Positions 9,760-17,381 of a stretch of DNA of 64,000 nucleotides are shown here, in pieces; the first letter of the stretch is position 1; every line of letters begins with the position of its first letter. Position numbers and translations under genes: made by a program. A model generated the notes under the pieces. It was not told where the DNA came from. It saw nothing but the letters and a program-made list of their open reading frames with translations, and made no database searches. The DNA is from CAVUCH01 sp963697705 (lineage in GTDB: Bacteria; Acidobacteriota; Vicinamibacteria; Vicinamibacterales; JAENWD01), in NCBI GenBank assembly GCA_963697705.1, contig CAVOPA010000017.1, forward strand, positions 558,001 through 622,000. The letters are read 5' to 3'.

Positions 9760-10546
9760 ATGTTGACGATTGTCGCTCGCTTCGTGCCGACGCTCATCGT
9801 GTGCCTCGCGCTGTCCGGACGCGTGGCCTCGGCTGGTGCTGTCGTGACTCCGATCTTCGATCCCTCAAACTTCACGACTCGCGTTCAGAATCCGTGGTTC
9901 CCCCTCGTACCGGGAACCACGTACTTCTACGAATCACACACCGCAGATGGCCTGGTGAGAACTGAGGTCACGGTCACGGCGGAACAGAAGCTGATCGATG
10001 GCATCTGGGCCACCGTCGTGCACGACGTGGTCTGGCTCGACATCGAAGGCGGACCGACCGTGCTCATCGAGGACACGCAGGACTGGTACGCGGCTGACAA
10101 CGCGGGAAACGTGTGGTATTTGGGCGAAGCGACGGTCGAACATCTCTACGATGAGAACTGGACTCCCACCGGCACGTCCACTGAAGGCTCCTGGGAGGCG
10201 GGTGTGGACGGCGCCGAGCCCGGCTTCATCATGCCTGCCGACCTGCATCCCGGGCTCGCCTATCGCCAGGAGGACGCCGCCGGGGTGGCGGAAGACCTGG
10301 CAAAGGTCGAACGGCTGAACGCGAAGCTCTCGGTCCCGTACGGCACGTTCTCGAACGCGCTCGTCACGAAGGAATGGACGGCACTCTCGCCCGGCGATGT
10401 CGAGCGCAAGGTACTACGTCGCTGGGATAGGGCTTGTGCTCACCGAAGAGTTCCACGGTCCTGGCACCACCCGTGAAGAACTGGTGGCCATCACTGGGCC
10501 AGCCGTTCCGACGAGCCGTTCGGCGCCACGCGGTCCGGCCCGGTGA
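9760..10546 (+). CDS. Secreted protein of unknown function, tandem paralogue 1 (frameshifted)
   Basis: GGAGA sits about 6 bases before an ATG that opens a signal peptide (MLTIVARFVPTLIVCLALSG). The mature part contains FDPSNFTTRVQNPWFPLVPG, then a tryptophan- and glycine-rich beta domain. Near 10410 one extra G shifts the frame. The following frame reads YYVAGIGLVLTEEFHGPG, which matches KYFAPGIGIIKDDEF in the next gene, so the break is clear. The shifted frame stops at 10546. I do not know the function. Neighbours are a paralogue (26 bases on) and a VirB10-motif protein, all probably exported. Confidence 0.65.
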
Positions 10547-10572
10547 GACCGGACCACCACTGGAGCAATGCG

Positions 10573-11244
10573 ATGAAGATGGAATGGGCACTGCCGGCCC
10601 TTGCGATCGCGCTCTGTGCGTACCCCGTCACCGGCGCAGAACCCTGGCGCGATCACTTTGAGGTGCAGAAGGCCGACCTGCTTCCGACCGGCAACAACCC
10701 GTTCATCACGGTGCAGCCGGGGCGCGTCCTCCACCTGACGCATGGGAAGAACAGCCTGACGGTCACCATTCTGCCCGACACGGCCGTGGTGGACGGCGTG
10801 ACGGTCGGGGTCCTCGAAGAGCGCGAGGCGAAGAACGGCACCGTCGTGGAGGTGTCTCGCAACTTCATGGCGACTGACAAGAACACCGGCGACGTCTACT
10901 ACTTCGGCGAGGACGTCGACAACTACAAGCACGGACAGGTGGTGGACCACGACAGCGCGTGGAGGGCCGGCGTGAACGGGGCCAGGTTCGGCCTGATGGT
11001 CCCCGGCAAGCCCATGGTGGGCCAGAAGTTCTACCAGGAGATCGCCCCGAAGGTGGCGATGGATCGCGTCGAGGTCGTCTCGACCGACGCATCGGTGAAG
11101 ACGCCCGCAGGCGTCTTCGAGCATTGCCTCCACCTTCGTGAAACGACACCGCTCGAAGCGGACGTCAGCCACAAGTACTTCGCTCCGGGTATCGGGATCA
11201 TCAAGGACGACGAATTCGAGCTCGCAGAGCGGCCTGGGCGCTGA
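10573..11244 (+). CDS. Secreted protein of unknown function, tandem paralogue 2
   Basis: The protein has 223 residues. Its Met is preceded by GGAG with 7 bases between. A signal peptide (MKMEWALPALAIALCAYPVTG) is followed by a domain with the same ordered motifs as the upstream gene: NPFITVQPG, DTAVVDGVTVGVLEER, TGDVYYFGED, WRAGVNGARFGLMVPGKP and KYFAPGIGIIKDDEF. It is a tandem duplicate that has diverged strongly. The fold is probably an all-beta lipocalin-like or LolA-like sheet, but this is inference. The stop touches the next start without a gap. Confidence 0.7.
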   Translation: MKMEWALPALAIALCAYPVTGAEPWRDHFEVQKADLLPTGNNPFITVQPGRVLHLTHGKNSLTVTILPDTAVVDGVTVGVLEEREAKNGTVVEVSRNFMATDKNTGDVYYFGEDVDNYKHGQVVDHDSAWRAGVNGARFGLMVPGKPMVGQKFYQEIAPKVAMDRVEVVSTDASVKTPAGVFEHCLHLRETTPLEADVSHKYFAPGIGIIKDDEFELAERPGR

Positions 11245-12615
11245 GTGCGTGTCATGCTGCGCGAACCGGTCGGTCGTACGACGAGCCTGCACGGGCTGCT
11301 GCTCCCGTTGGCGGTGCTGACGATGGGCTCCGGGCTGGCTCGGGCGCAATCGACCGAGCCGTCAATCAGGCTCACCGTCGAAGAGGGCACCCCGCTTCGC
11401 GTCGTCGTCGAACGGCGGCTGATCATCAAGCGGGTCGGTCAGCCGATCGAGGCCGTGCTGGTCGACCCCGTGTTTGTCTACGATCGCGCCGTCATTCCCG
11501 TCGGCACTCGCCTGATCGGGCACGTCGACCGCCGGGAGGGCGTATCGAAGAAGCGGCGCAGCCTCGCCATGTTGAGCGGTGACTTCACGCCGCTGCACGA
11601 CATCGGAGTGCGATTCGACGACCTCGTGCTCGCCGACGGCCGTCGACTGCCGGTCCGGACCGAGGTGTCCGCCGGGATCGAACGCGTGACGCTCGCGGTT
11701 GCGGAAGGGACCGAGAAGAAGCAGAACGTCGTCGTGCGTGCCGGCGAGGAGGTCCTGGAGCCGGCAAGACAGACAATCGCCATGCTCGGGCCGGGCCGGT
11801 GGGAGCGCATGAAGGATGCTGGATTGCGGGCGCTGCCCTATCATCCCGAGTTCTTCAGCAAGGGGACGGTGTTCGCCGCGCGCCTGCGGTCCGCGCTCGA
11901 CGTCGGCGCGGCGGCGACGCCCGCCGAACGCGCCGAAGCCGGCGCCGCAGCCGCCCCGGGCAGCCTGTTGTCTGCGCGGATGGTCGGGCCGATCGACTCC
12001 GGGCACGCCTCGAAGGGAACGCCGGTCGAGGCCGTGGTCACGCGGCCCGTGTTCTCGTCGACGCATCAGGTGATGGTGCCCGCCGGCGCCAGGCTGACGG
12101 GTCACGTGACGTTCGTCAAGCGCGCCCGTTCGTTTCGCCGCAATGGCCAGGTGCGCTTTCGTTCGACTCGGTTCACGTCACCGGCGCCGATGCTGCGGCG
12201 CTCCTCGCGTCCCTGCACGCGGTGGAGGCCGGGAGCGGACAGCGAATCGCAGTGGACGAGGAAGGCGGCAGCAAGGTCACGAATTCGCCTGTGCGGTTCG
12301 TCGCCCCGGCGTTGGGCTCCCTCGCGCTGGTCGGGCTCGCGCAGGGACACCTCGACTATGACACCGATGGGGCGGGACCGGAGATGGCGTATGGCGGGCC
12401 GGTCAGCGGGAGCGTCGCTGGCCTGGTCGGCGCCAGCGTCACGGGCCTCGCGATCTCATCGCTGGGCCATCCAGCCGCGGTGGCACTCGGAGTGCTCGGC
12501 GTCGCGCGAACGACGTACTCGGCCGTCTTCGCGAAGGGCCGGGAGATTGTGTTTGCCGCCGACACGCCGATCCAGGTGCAACTCGCCCCTGGCCCGTCAC
12601 GCCTCGAAGAAATGA
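11245..12615 (+). CDS. Exported protein with duplicated VirB10/TrbI-like motif (frameshifted)
   Basis: It starts at a GTG (or ATG at 11254) directly after the previous stop. A signal peptide ends near GLARAQ. Two copies of a motif resembling the VirB10/TrbI beta-barrel entry are seen: DPVFVYDRAVIPVGTRLIGH and RPVFSSTHQVMVPAGARLTG. At 12157-12159 one T appears to be missing. The other frame continues sensibly (SFDSVHVTGADAAALLASLH, then APALGSLALVGLAQG and a glycine-rich segment). In that frame there is no stop before the VWA gene, so the two are fused as written. The first frame stops at 12615 in an ATGA overlap with the VWA start, so a second small error is possible. Confidence 0.6.
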   Translation: MRVMLREPVGRTTSLHGLLLPLAVLTMGSGLARAQSTEPSIRLTVEEGTPLRVVVERRLIIKRVGQPIEAVLVDPVFVYDRAVIPVGTRLIGHVDRREGVSKKRRSLAMLSGDFTPLHDIGVRFDDLVLADGRRLPVRTEVSAGIERVTLAVAEGTEKKQNVVVRAGEEVLEPARQTIAMLGPGRWERMKDAGLRALPYHPEFFSKGTVFAARLRSALDVGAAATPAERAEAGAAAAPGSLLSARMVGPIDSGHASKGTPVEAVVTRPVFSSTHQVMVPAGARLTGHVTFVKRARSFRRNGQVRFRSTRFTSPAPMLRRSSRPCTRWRPGADSESQWTRKAAARSRIRLCGSSPRRWAPSRWSGSRRDTSTMTPMGRDRRWRMAGRSAGASLAWSAPASRASRSHRWAIQPRWHSECSASRERRTRPSSRRAGRLCLPPTRRSRCNSPLARHASKK

Positions 12616-13550
12616 CGTCGTTGGTCCCGCGTCGATGGGCGGCGCGGGCCGGCGCCGATGTGTTCGAGGGGTGCCGTGCTCTCGTGGCGCTCGGATTCGT
12701 CGTGTGTCTCGCATCCGCTGCCGCAGGCCGGCAGTCGCCCAGGTTCCACGCCGATACGCGTGTCGTCGTGCTGCACGTGGCAGTGACAAACACGCACGGC
12801 GCCCTGGTCCCGCGCCTCGACCGCGACGCGTTCAAGGTGTTCGAGAACGGCCGTCCGCAATCCATCACGCTCTTCGGCTGCGACGATGTGCCGGTCTCTC
12901 TCGGGCTCGTGATCGACAACAGCGGGAGCATGCGATCGTCGAGGGCAGCCGTGGAAGCTGCAGCACTGGCGTTCATCCGCGCGTCCAATTCCCTCGACGA
13001 CTTGTTCGTCGTGAATTTCGCGGACGACGCCAGGATCGACGTGCCGTTCACCCACGACCTGCACGCGCTCGAGACGGGCGTCGCGCGCGTGGACTCGATT
13101 GGTGGAACGGCTTTGCGCGACGCGATTCTGCTGGCTGAGGGTTACCTGCGTGACCACGCGTCGCAGGATCGCCGCGCGCTCCTCGTCATCACCGACGGAC
13201 GCGACAACGCGAGCGTCGCGTCGGAACGCGAACTTCGCCGGGTCGTGGAGCGTAGCCGCACGGCGCTGCACGCGGTGACTTTCACTCCCGTGGGCCGGTT
13301 GCGGAACGCGAGGGGCGAGTCGGACGAGCTGGTGGATCTCACGAGACGCTCTGGCGGGATTATGCGCGAGGCGGCAGCCGCCACCGATGTGCGGGAGGCC
13401 GTCCTCGACATCGCCAGGCGGATCAGAAGCTCGTCACGATCGGTTACACACCTGAAAATCGATCGTTTGACGGATCGTACCGTGCCGTCCGCGTCGTGGT
13501 GGCGAGGCCTCACGGACTGACCGCGCACACGCGAGCCGGGTACTGCCATG
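12612..13550 (+). CDS. VWFA-related secreted protein, acidobacterial type (frameshifted near 3' end)
   Basis: From the Met at 12612 the protein has a signal-like segment (LVALGFVVCLASAAAG), a short beta domain (LVPRLDRDAFKVFENGRPQS), and a von Willebrand A domain with MIDAS residues DNSGSM, a downstream TAL (GGTALRDAI) and VITDGRDN. This layout matches the VWFA-related domain family found mainly in Acidobacteria. Near 13424-13438 a base is missing. The shifted frame gives the usual ending IGYTPENRSFDGSYRAVRVV and then RTRAGYC. The true stop is unclear because that frame stays open. It likely binds a protein partner through a metal ion outside the cytoplasmic membrane. Confidence 0.75.
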
Positions 13551-13637
13551 CGGTGGAGCCTCTTCATTCTCACCTGCCTGTTCCTCTGCGTGACCGGCGG
13601 GAGCGCCGCTGCATGGCTGTCAGCAAATACCGTTTAA
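13548..13637 (+). CDS. Possible 29-residue hydrophobic peptide
   Basis: An ATG inside the last codons of the VWA gene opens a short frame that ends at a TAA (13635-13637). The product is one hydrophobic helix (MRWSLFILTCLFLCVTGG) and a short polar tail. There is no clear Shine-Dalgarno. It could be a small membrane peptide, a leader, or the start of a gene lost by rearrangement. Confidence is low. Confidence 0.25.
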   Translation: MRWSLFILTCLFLCVTGGSAAAWLSANTV

Positions 13638-14601
13638 GACGCGGAGGACCTATGAAGAGCATCCATAGATGGTCGGCATCCCTCGGTGTTGTGGCACTGA
13701 TCGCACTGAGCTCTCCCTCCGTTCTAGGACAGGCAAGTCCGGCCTCGGATGAGGGCCTCGGCGACAAAATCGCTGTCACGTACCTGGCCGTCCAGGAGGA
13801 TGGGGCGCAGGTGCCGTAGCAGCGTGTCGCCGCCGCGATGTCCAGCCCGAATGCCGCGGCCGATCGCGCGTCAGCCTCGTACAGAACCAATGGTGCGTCT
13901 TCGCGGTCGAACAGCGTTGCGCCGCCTTTGAAGACGGCCATCTCGGCTCCCTCAACGTCGCACTTTACGAAGTCTGCGAGTGGTGCACGACGGCTGCTGA
14001 GGACCGAGTCGAGGGTCACCACATCGGCAGCCACTTCTGTGACCTTCCCGACGCGGCCCTTCGTCCAGTCGGCGAGGCTCGCCATCGTCTGGTCGATCGG
14101 AACATATAACGTTGTCCGGCCGATTCGGTCCGCGAGCCCAAATTCGTGCAGCGTCGCATTTCTCAGATGGCGAACGGTTTCGCGGAGCGAGGAGCGCCGC
14201 GATGGATTCACCTCGAAGGCGTGAACAGCGCCGGTATCCCCGGTCAGCGCTGACAGCAAAACGGTGTGTAGCCCCATGTGGGCACCGATGTCAAAGATCA
14301 CGTCCCCGGGGCGCACCACACGGCGCATGATCTCCTGTTCCGACGGCTCGCACGGCGCGTGTATCCACGGGGAGCTTCCGAGCAAAAGATGAGACAACCC
14401 GTCGCGAAGATCGACGTAGACGTACTGGCGGTCAGGAAGGGCCACGGGCAACGCATGGAACAGTGGGACGTAGCGTGCCAGCAGCATCGGGCCGCCGGTG
14501 CTGCCTCGCCAGCCGGATCGGATCCAGCCCCGCATCGCGGCGGCGGCGAGGAATTGCAGTCCGTTCGGGGGCGTACCTGTTTCCGCTATGCGCAAGGTCA
14601 C
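13570..14601 (-). CDS. FkbM-family SAM-dependent methyltransferase (3' end doubtful)
   Basis: The frame encodes 343 residues. The FkbM core is plain: DVIFDIGAHMGLHTVLLSAL (SAM motif I), HAFEVNPSRRSSLRETVRHL, and the typical DFVKCDVEGAEMAVFKGG with the acidic ligand. FkbM enzymes O-methylate sugars or polyketides. After about residue 265 (FGLDIAAATRC) the reading becomes arginine- and serine-rich and lacks family character. This part overlaps the small secreted gene on the plus strand. The true protein may end near 13,730-13,830 after a frameshift or truncation. It lies next to an IS3 remnant. Confidence 0.75.
   Translation of the reverse strand: MTLRIAETGTPPNGLQFLAAAAMRGWIRSGWRGSTGGPMLLARYVPLFHALPVALPDRQYVYVDLRDGLSHLLLGSSPWIHAPCEPSEQEIMRRVVRPGDVIFDIGAHMGLHTVLLSALTGDTGAVHAFEVNPSRRSSLRETVRHLRNATLHEFGLADRIGRTTLYVPIDQTMASLADWTKGRVGKVTEVAADVVTLDSVLSSRRAPLADFVKCDVEGAEMAVFKGGATLFDREDAPLVLYEADARSAAAFGLDIAAATRCYGTCAPSSWTARYVTAILSPRPSSEAGLACPRTEGELSAISATTPRDADHLWMLFIGPPRLKRYLLTAMQRRSRRSRRGTGR
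13652..13819 (+). CDS. Small secreted protein, probably truncated
   Basis: GGAGG stands 5 bases before the ATG, one of the best ribosome binding sites here. The 55 residues start with a clear signal peptide (MKSIHRWSASLGVVALIALS, cleavage near VLGQ). Only about 28 residues follow before a TAG. The gene overlaps the 3' end of the FkbM gene on the other strand. A strong start, a full signal peptide and almost no mature domain suggest that the 3' part was lost in a rearrangement or by a frameshift. I do not recognise the mature segment. Confidence 0.5.
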   Translation: MKSIHRWSASLGVVALIALSSPSVLGQASPASDEGLGDKIAVTYLAVQEDGAQVP

Positions 14602-14667
14602 GCGCGGGATTGTGCCACGTCTTGGGCTTGATCCGGTTTCGTGGACATCTTCCTTGTGAGGGATACG

Positions 14668-14940
14668 ATGTCCAGACCGATGCCAGAGACGCCGACGCGC
14701 CGGCCCTGCCGGCAGTTCACCGATGAGTTCAAAGCGAGCGTGGTGCGCCTGGTCCTCGATGAGGGGAAGACGGTCAGCGCCGCGGCCCGCGACCTCGATC
14801 TGACCGAGCGGCCGTGCGCGAGTGGGTCAAGCGCGCCCGCGCGAACCGGACCCAGGGGCGGAGGGGGCTGACGACCGCGGAAGGCGAGGAGTTGGGGCGG
14901 CTCCGGAAAGAGAATCGCGAGCTCCCGCTAAACACCACAT
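14668..14940 (+). pseudogene. IS3-family OrfA transposase remnant
   Basis: The first frame gives RRPCRQFTDEFKASVVRLVL and DEGKTVSAAARDLDLTE, the HTH_Tnp_1 helix-turn-helix of IS3/IS911 OrfA proteins. Near 14812 the frame is lost, and the expected continuation VREWVKRARANRTQGRRGLT and LRKENREL (leucine-zipper part) is in the next frame. The OrfB catalytic gene is absent, and the reading ends about 20 bases before tRNA-Leu. It is a decayed insertion whose 3' half was deleted. I found no terminal inverted repeats by eye. Confidence 0.75.
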
Positions 14941-14957
14941 TCCTGAGACTTAGTAGC

Positions 14958-15044
14958 TGGTGCGGAAGGGGGGATTCGAACCCCCACGTTCTTGCGAACG
15001 CCAGCCCCTCAAGCTGGTGCGTCTGCCAGTTCCGCCACTTCCGC
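14958..15044 (-). tRNA. tRNA-Leu (anticodon GAG)
   Basis: On the minus strand the 87 bases fold as a class II tRNA. The acceptor GCGGAAG pairs with CTTCCGC, with discriminator A and an encoded CCA. The anticodon stem CCAGC/GCTGG carries the loop TTGAGGG, giving anticodon GAG (Leu, CUC/CUU). There is a long variable arm and a T-loop GTTCGAATC. An IS3 remnant ends just downstream and secG lies upstream. Confidence 0.95.
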
Positions 15045-15059
15045 AAGAGGCGAGATTCA

Positions 15060-15086
15060 CGGGGCCGGACTGAAGTCCGGCTCTAC
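15060..15086. repeat. CTGAA-centred intergenic palindrome
   Basis: GCCGGACTGAAGTCCGGC followed by TCTAC is a short palindrome of the same style as those at 17.2, 23.4 and 35.4 kb, with different arms. It lies between tRNA-Leu and the 3' end of secG. Confidence 0.6.
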
Positions 15087-15096
15087 ACCGATAGAG

Positions 15097-15459
15097 CTAC
15101 TTCTGCTGCGCTGGCGGGTTCGGTGCGGGTGCGGGCGTCTTGGCCGGCGCTGGCGTGCCGGCAGGCTTCGAGGCCGGCGCGCTCACCGGCTTCGGGGCCG
15201 GAAGGCTCCCCACGACCGACGACGTTCCGCGATGTCCCAGTACAGCCAGGGCGAGCGCCCCGATCATGAACAGTCCCGCGCACACGGCCGTCGCCCGCGA
15301 CAGCAATGTCGCGCCGCTCCGCGCACCGAAGGCCGTCTGGCTGCTGCTGCCGCCAAATGCCGAGGCGATGTCGCCGCCCTTGCCCTGCTGCAGCAACACG
15401 ACGAGCAGCAGCACGAGGCAGGTCAGGATGTAGAGCGTCGCAATCAGGTAATACAGCAT
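15097..15459 (-). CDS. secG: Preprotein translocase subunit SecG
   Basis: The 120-residue protein has a first membrane helix (MLYYLIATLYILTCLVLLLV), the conserved VLLQQGKGGDIASAFGG loop and GARSGATLLSRATAVCAGLF, and a second helix. This is the full SecG signature. The C-terminal 45 residues are rich in proline, alanine and lysine and are not conserved. SecG helps SecYEG translocation in the inner membrane. The Met at the first helix was chosen; an upstream in-frame Met adds 33 polar residues. The gene reads in the same direction as gap-pgk-tpiA but is 8 kb away from it. Confidence 0.93.
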   Translation of the reverse strand: MLYYLIATLYILTCLVLLLVVLLQQGKGGDIASAFGGSSSQTAFGARSGATLLSRATAVCAGLFMIGALALAVLGHRGTSSVVGSLPAPKPVSAPASKPAGTPAPAKTPAPAPNPPAQQK

Positions 15460-15564
15460 GGAAATCCGTGCGGTGTCTGCCCACGTCTCGCGCGCTGGGC
15501 CGCCCGCCGGCACCCGCGCGAAACCCCGATTATAGCCGCACGTCCGCCTGAACGGCAAACGCCC

Positions 15565-15924
15565 TCAAGCCGAGTGCGCTTCCTCGGTTTTGAAGGCGGC
15601 GAGGGCGTCCTCGAGCGTGGGGTAGGTCTGGAACACCTGGTTCAGCCGCGTGATCTCGAGCAGTCGCGAGAGCGGTCCCTGCACGCCGACCAGCTTCACG
15701 TGCCCGCCGCGCTCCACGACCTTCTTGTACAGCCGGATCAGCGACGCGATGCCGATGCTCGACACGTAGCCCAGTTGTGAGCAGTCGATCACCAGCTTGC
15801 GCGCGCCGCTGTCGATCACCCGCTGCAGGTCGCCCGCGAAACCGGGAGTCGCGTACGAATCGAGACCTGCGTCGGCTGTGAGGATCAGGACGTCCCGATC
15901 CGTGTCGTGAAAATGCAGCTTCAT
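15565..15924 (-). CDS. STAS-domain anti-sigma factor antagonist
   Basis: The protein has 119 residues from the Met at 15924, and two upstream Mets are possible. It is a single STAS domain with LVIDCSQLGYVSSIGIASLI, where the Ser-Ser-Ile-Gly segment corresponds to the phosphorylated serine site of SpoIIAA/RsbV. The C-terminal helix LSRLLEITRLNQVFQTYPTL is typical. It probably binds a RsbW-like kinase when unphosphorylated. No partner kinase or PP2C phosphatase gene is adjacent. A GGAG lies upstream of the chosen start. Confidence 0.85.
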   Translation of the reverse strand: MKLHFHDTDRDVLILTADAGLDSYATPGFAGDLQRVIDSGARKLVIDCSQLGYVSSIGIASLIRLYKKVVERGGHVKLVGVQGPLSRLLEITRLNQVFQTYPTLEDALAAFKTEEAHSA

Positions 15925-16080
15925 CGTCGTCGTACTCCGCGGCATGCCGCTCGTCGCGGCCACGCGTGCCGGGTAGCGTCAGCCGCCGTGGTCAACGCCT
16001 GCCTGCCTCCCGCAACGGCAGACGTGCACCACGGGCGGTAGATTGTCGCACAAACCCAGCCGGATCGCCCGGGATGTGAC

Positions 16081-17172
16081 TCACTGCGAGGCGTACATCA
16101 CGATGACCAGTACAACGAGCGCCAGCAGCACGACGAACAGGATCTTCCACGGGCTCTTCGGGTACTGCCCGGCAATCATCCCCGTGTAGCCATTCACCAC
16201 GACCTGGTACCTGGCGGCGCCGTAGGTGTACGCCAGCAGCCAGACGGGCACCAGGATGTGCTTGAAGGTCTGCGCCGAGTACTCGGGGGCGATGCGCAGA
16301 TTCCGGTGGGTGTCGCCGGGAACCTGCTGGGCGCACAGGGCCTCGAGCTGCTGGTGCATCTGGTCCTGCGATCGCTTTGCCGCGTCGATCAGCACCACCT
16401 GGTAGTGCTCGACGACGAACCCGGAGAGAAAGGCGGTGTCGTACGGGACGAGATCAGTGGTCGGAAATGGCTGCACCTGCCGCAGCAGGTCCTGATCGAT
16501 CCCCTGCGTGCCTGGCACGGGCTCGTCGTCGAACACGTGGTCCACGACGCCGGAGGCCGACTCCCATCGCACGTGCCGGACCTGCCGGGTCTGCTGGCGT
16601 CCCTGGCTGTCGCGGTAGCTTTCAGTCGTGTAGTAGTAGAACCCGGCCTCGGCCCACCACGGACAGTGCACGCGCGCGTCGAAGGTCCAGTAGGGGATGT
16701 AGAGGCCGTTGATCGTGTCGACGAGCGCGCGGCGCTTGAGCGCGCCGGGCGCGAACCACTTGCTCGCGTACCAACGCCGGATGTCTTCCCGCACGTGGCT
16801 CTCGGTCACCTTGAACGGGAGCAGGCTCTGCGGACGGATCGGCGCCTTGATCTCCTGGTAGTCCACCAGGGACGGCGACCCGCAGAACTGGCAGTTCTGG
16901 CCCACGCGCGATGCCTCGAAGACGCTCACGGCCTTGCAGCTGCGGCACTGCACGGTGCGGGTGCCGGGGCGCCACTCCCGCATGTCCTCCGGCATCTCGC
17001 GCAGCGTGCGCACGAGGTCGATCTCTTCGATCGCGCCGGTAGCGGCGTTGGTCTGATACGGCGCCTCGGTGCCGCACGAGGGGCACACGAGCCGCTGCCG
17101 GGCAGGGTTCCACTCGGCCTGCGCACCGCAGGCAGCACACGGATGCGTCTCGACGGCGGTGAGGTCGGACAT
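16081..17172 (-). CDS. Membrane-anchored double zinc-ribbon protein
   Basis: The protein has 363 residues. Two zinc ribbons are seen: C12, C15, C30, C33 and C76, C79, C94, C97. A beta-rich region follows (FDARVHCPWWAEAGFYYYTT), and one C-terminal membrane helix ends the protein (ILFVVLLALVVLVIVMYA). Proteins of this type are often annotated as TFIIB-type zinc ribbon or primosomal-like, but no helicase motif is present. The neighbour in the same direction is an SPFH-domain gene, a known pairing of SPFH and zinc-ribbon proteins, so a membrane-microdomain complex is likely. The exact function is unknown. Confidence 0.7.
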   Translation of the reverse strand: MSDLTAVETHPCAACGAQAEWNPARQRLVCPSCGTEAPYQTNAATGAIEEIDLVRTLREMPEDMREWRPGTRTVQCRSCKAVSVFEASRVGQNCQFCGSPSLVDYQEIKAPIRPQSLLPFKVTESHVREDIRRWYASKWFAPGALKRRALVDTINGLYIPYWTFDARVHCPWWAEAGFYYYTTESYRDSQGRQQTRQVRHVRWESASGVVDHVFDDEPVPGTQGIDQDLLRQVQPFPTTDLVPYDTAFLSGFVVEHYQVVLIDAAKRSQDQMHQQLEALCAQQVPGDTHRNLRIAPEYSAQTFKHILVPVWLLAYTYGAARYQVVVNGYTGMIAGQYPKSPWKILFVVLLALVVLVIVMYASQ

Positions 17173-17200
17173 CGAAGCAGGAACGGGCTGAAGGCTACGA

Positions 17201-17370
17201 ACTACGGGCCCGCCTGAAGGCGGGCACTACCCACACGGCCCGCCTGAAGGCGGGCACTACACGGGATCGCTCGACACGCCGCGAGTCGGGCACTACGCAC
17301 ACGACACGGCCCGCTGCAGGCGGGCACTACGGGTCGCTCGGCACCGGCCGCCTGCAGGCGGGCACTACAC
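17201..17370. repeat. Cluster of CCCGCCTGAAGGCGGG palindromes
   Basis: At least five copies of a palindrome of the form GGCCCGCCTGAAGGCGGGC-ACTAC follow one another. Two are complete, two have CTGCAGG at the centre, and one is partial (17281-17296). They fill the space between the SPFH gene and the zinc-ribbon gene. Spacing is irregular and spacers are not unique 30-mers, so this is not a CRISPR array. REP-like elements are the best analogy. Confidence 0.85.
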
Positions 17371-17381
17371 GGGTTGAACTC

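Noticed and set aside
17201..17370. Possible CRISPR array
   Set aside because: Units are palindromes with short, irregular and similar spacers, there is no repeat-spacer rhythm of about 60-70 bases, and no cas genes are present.
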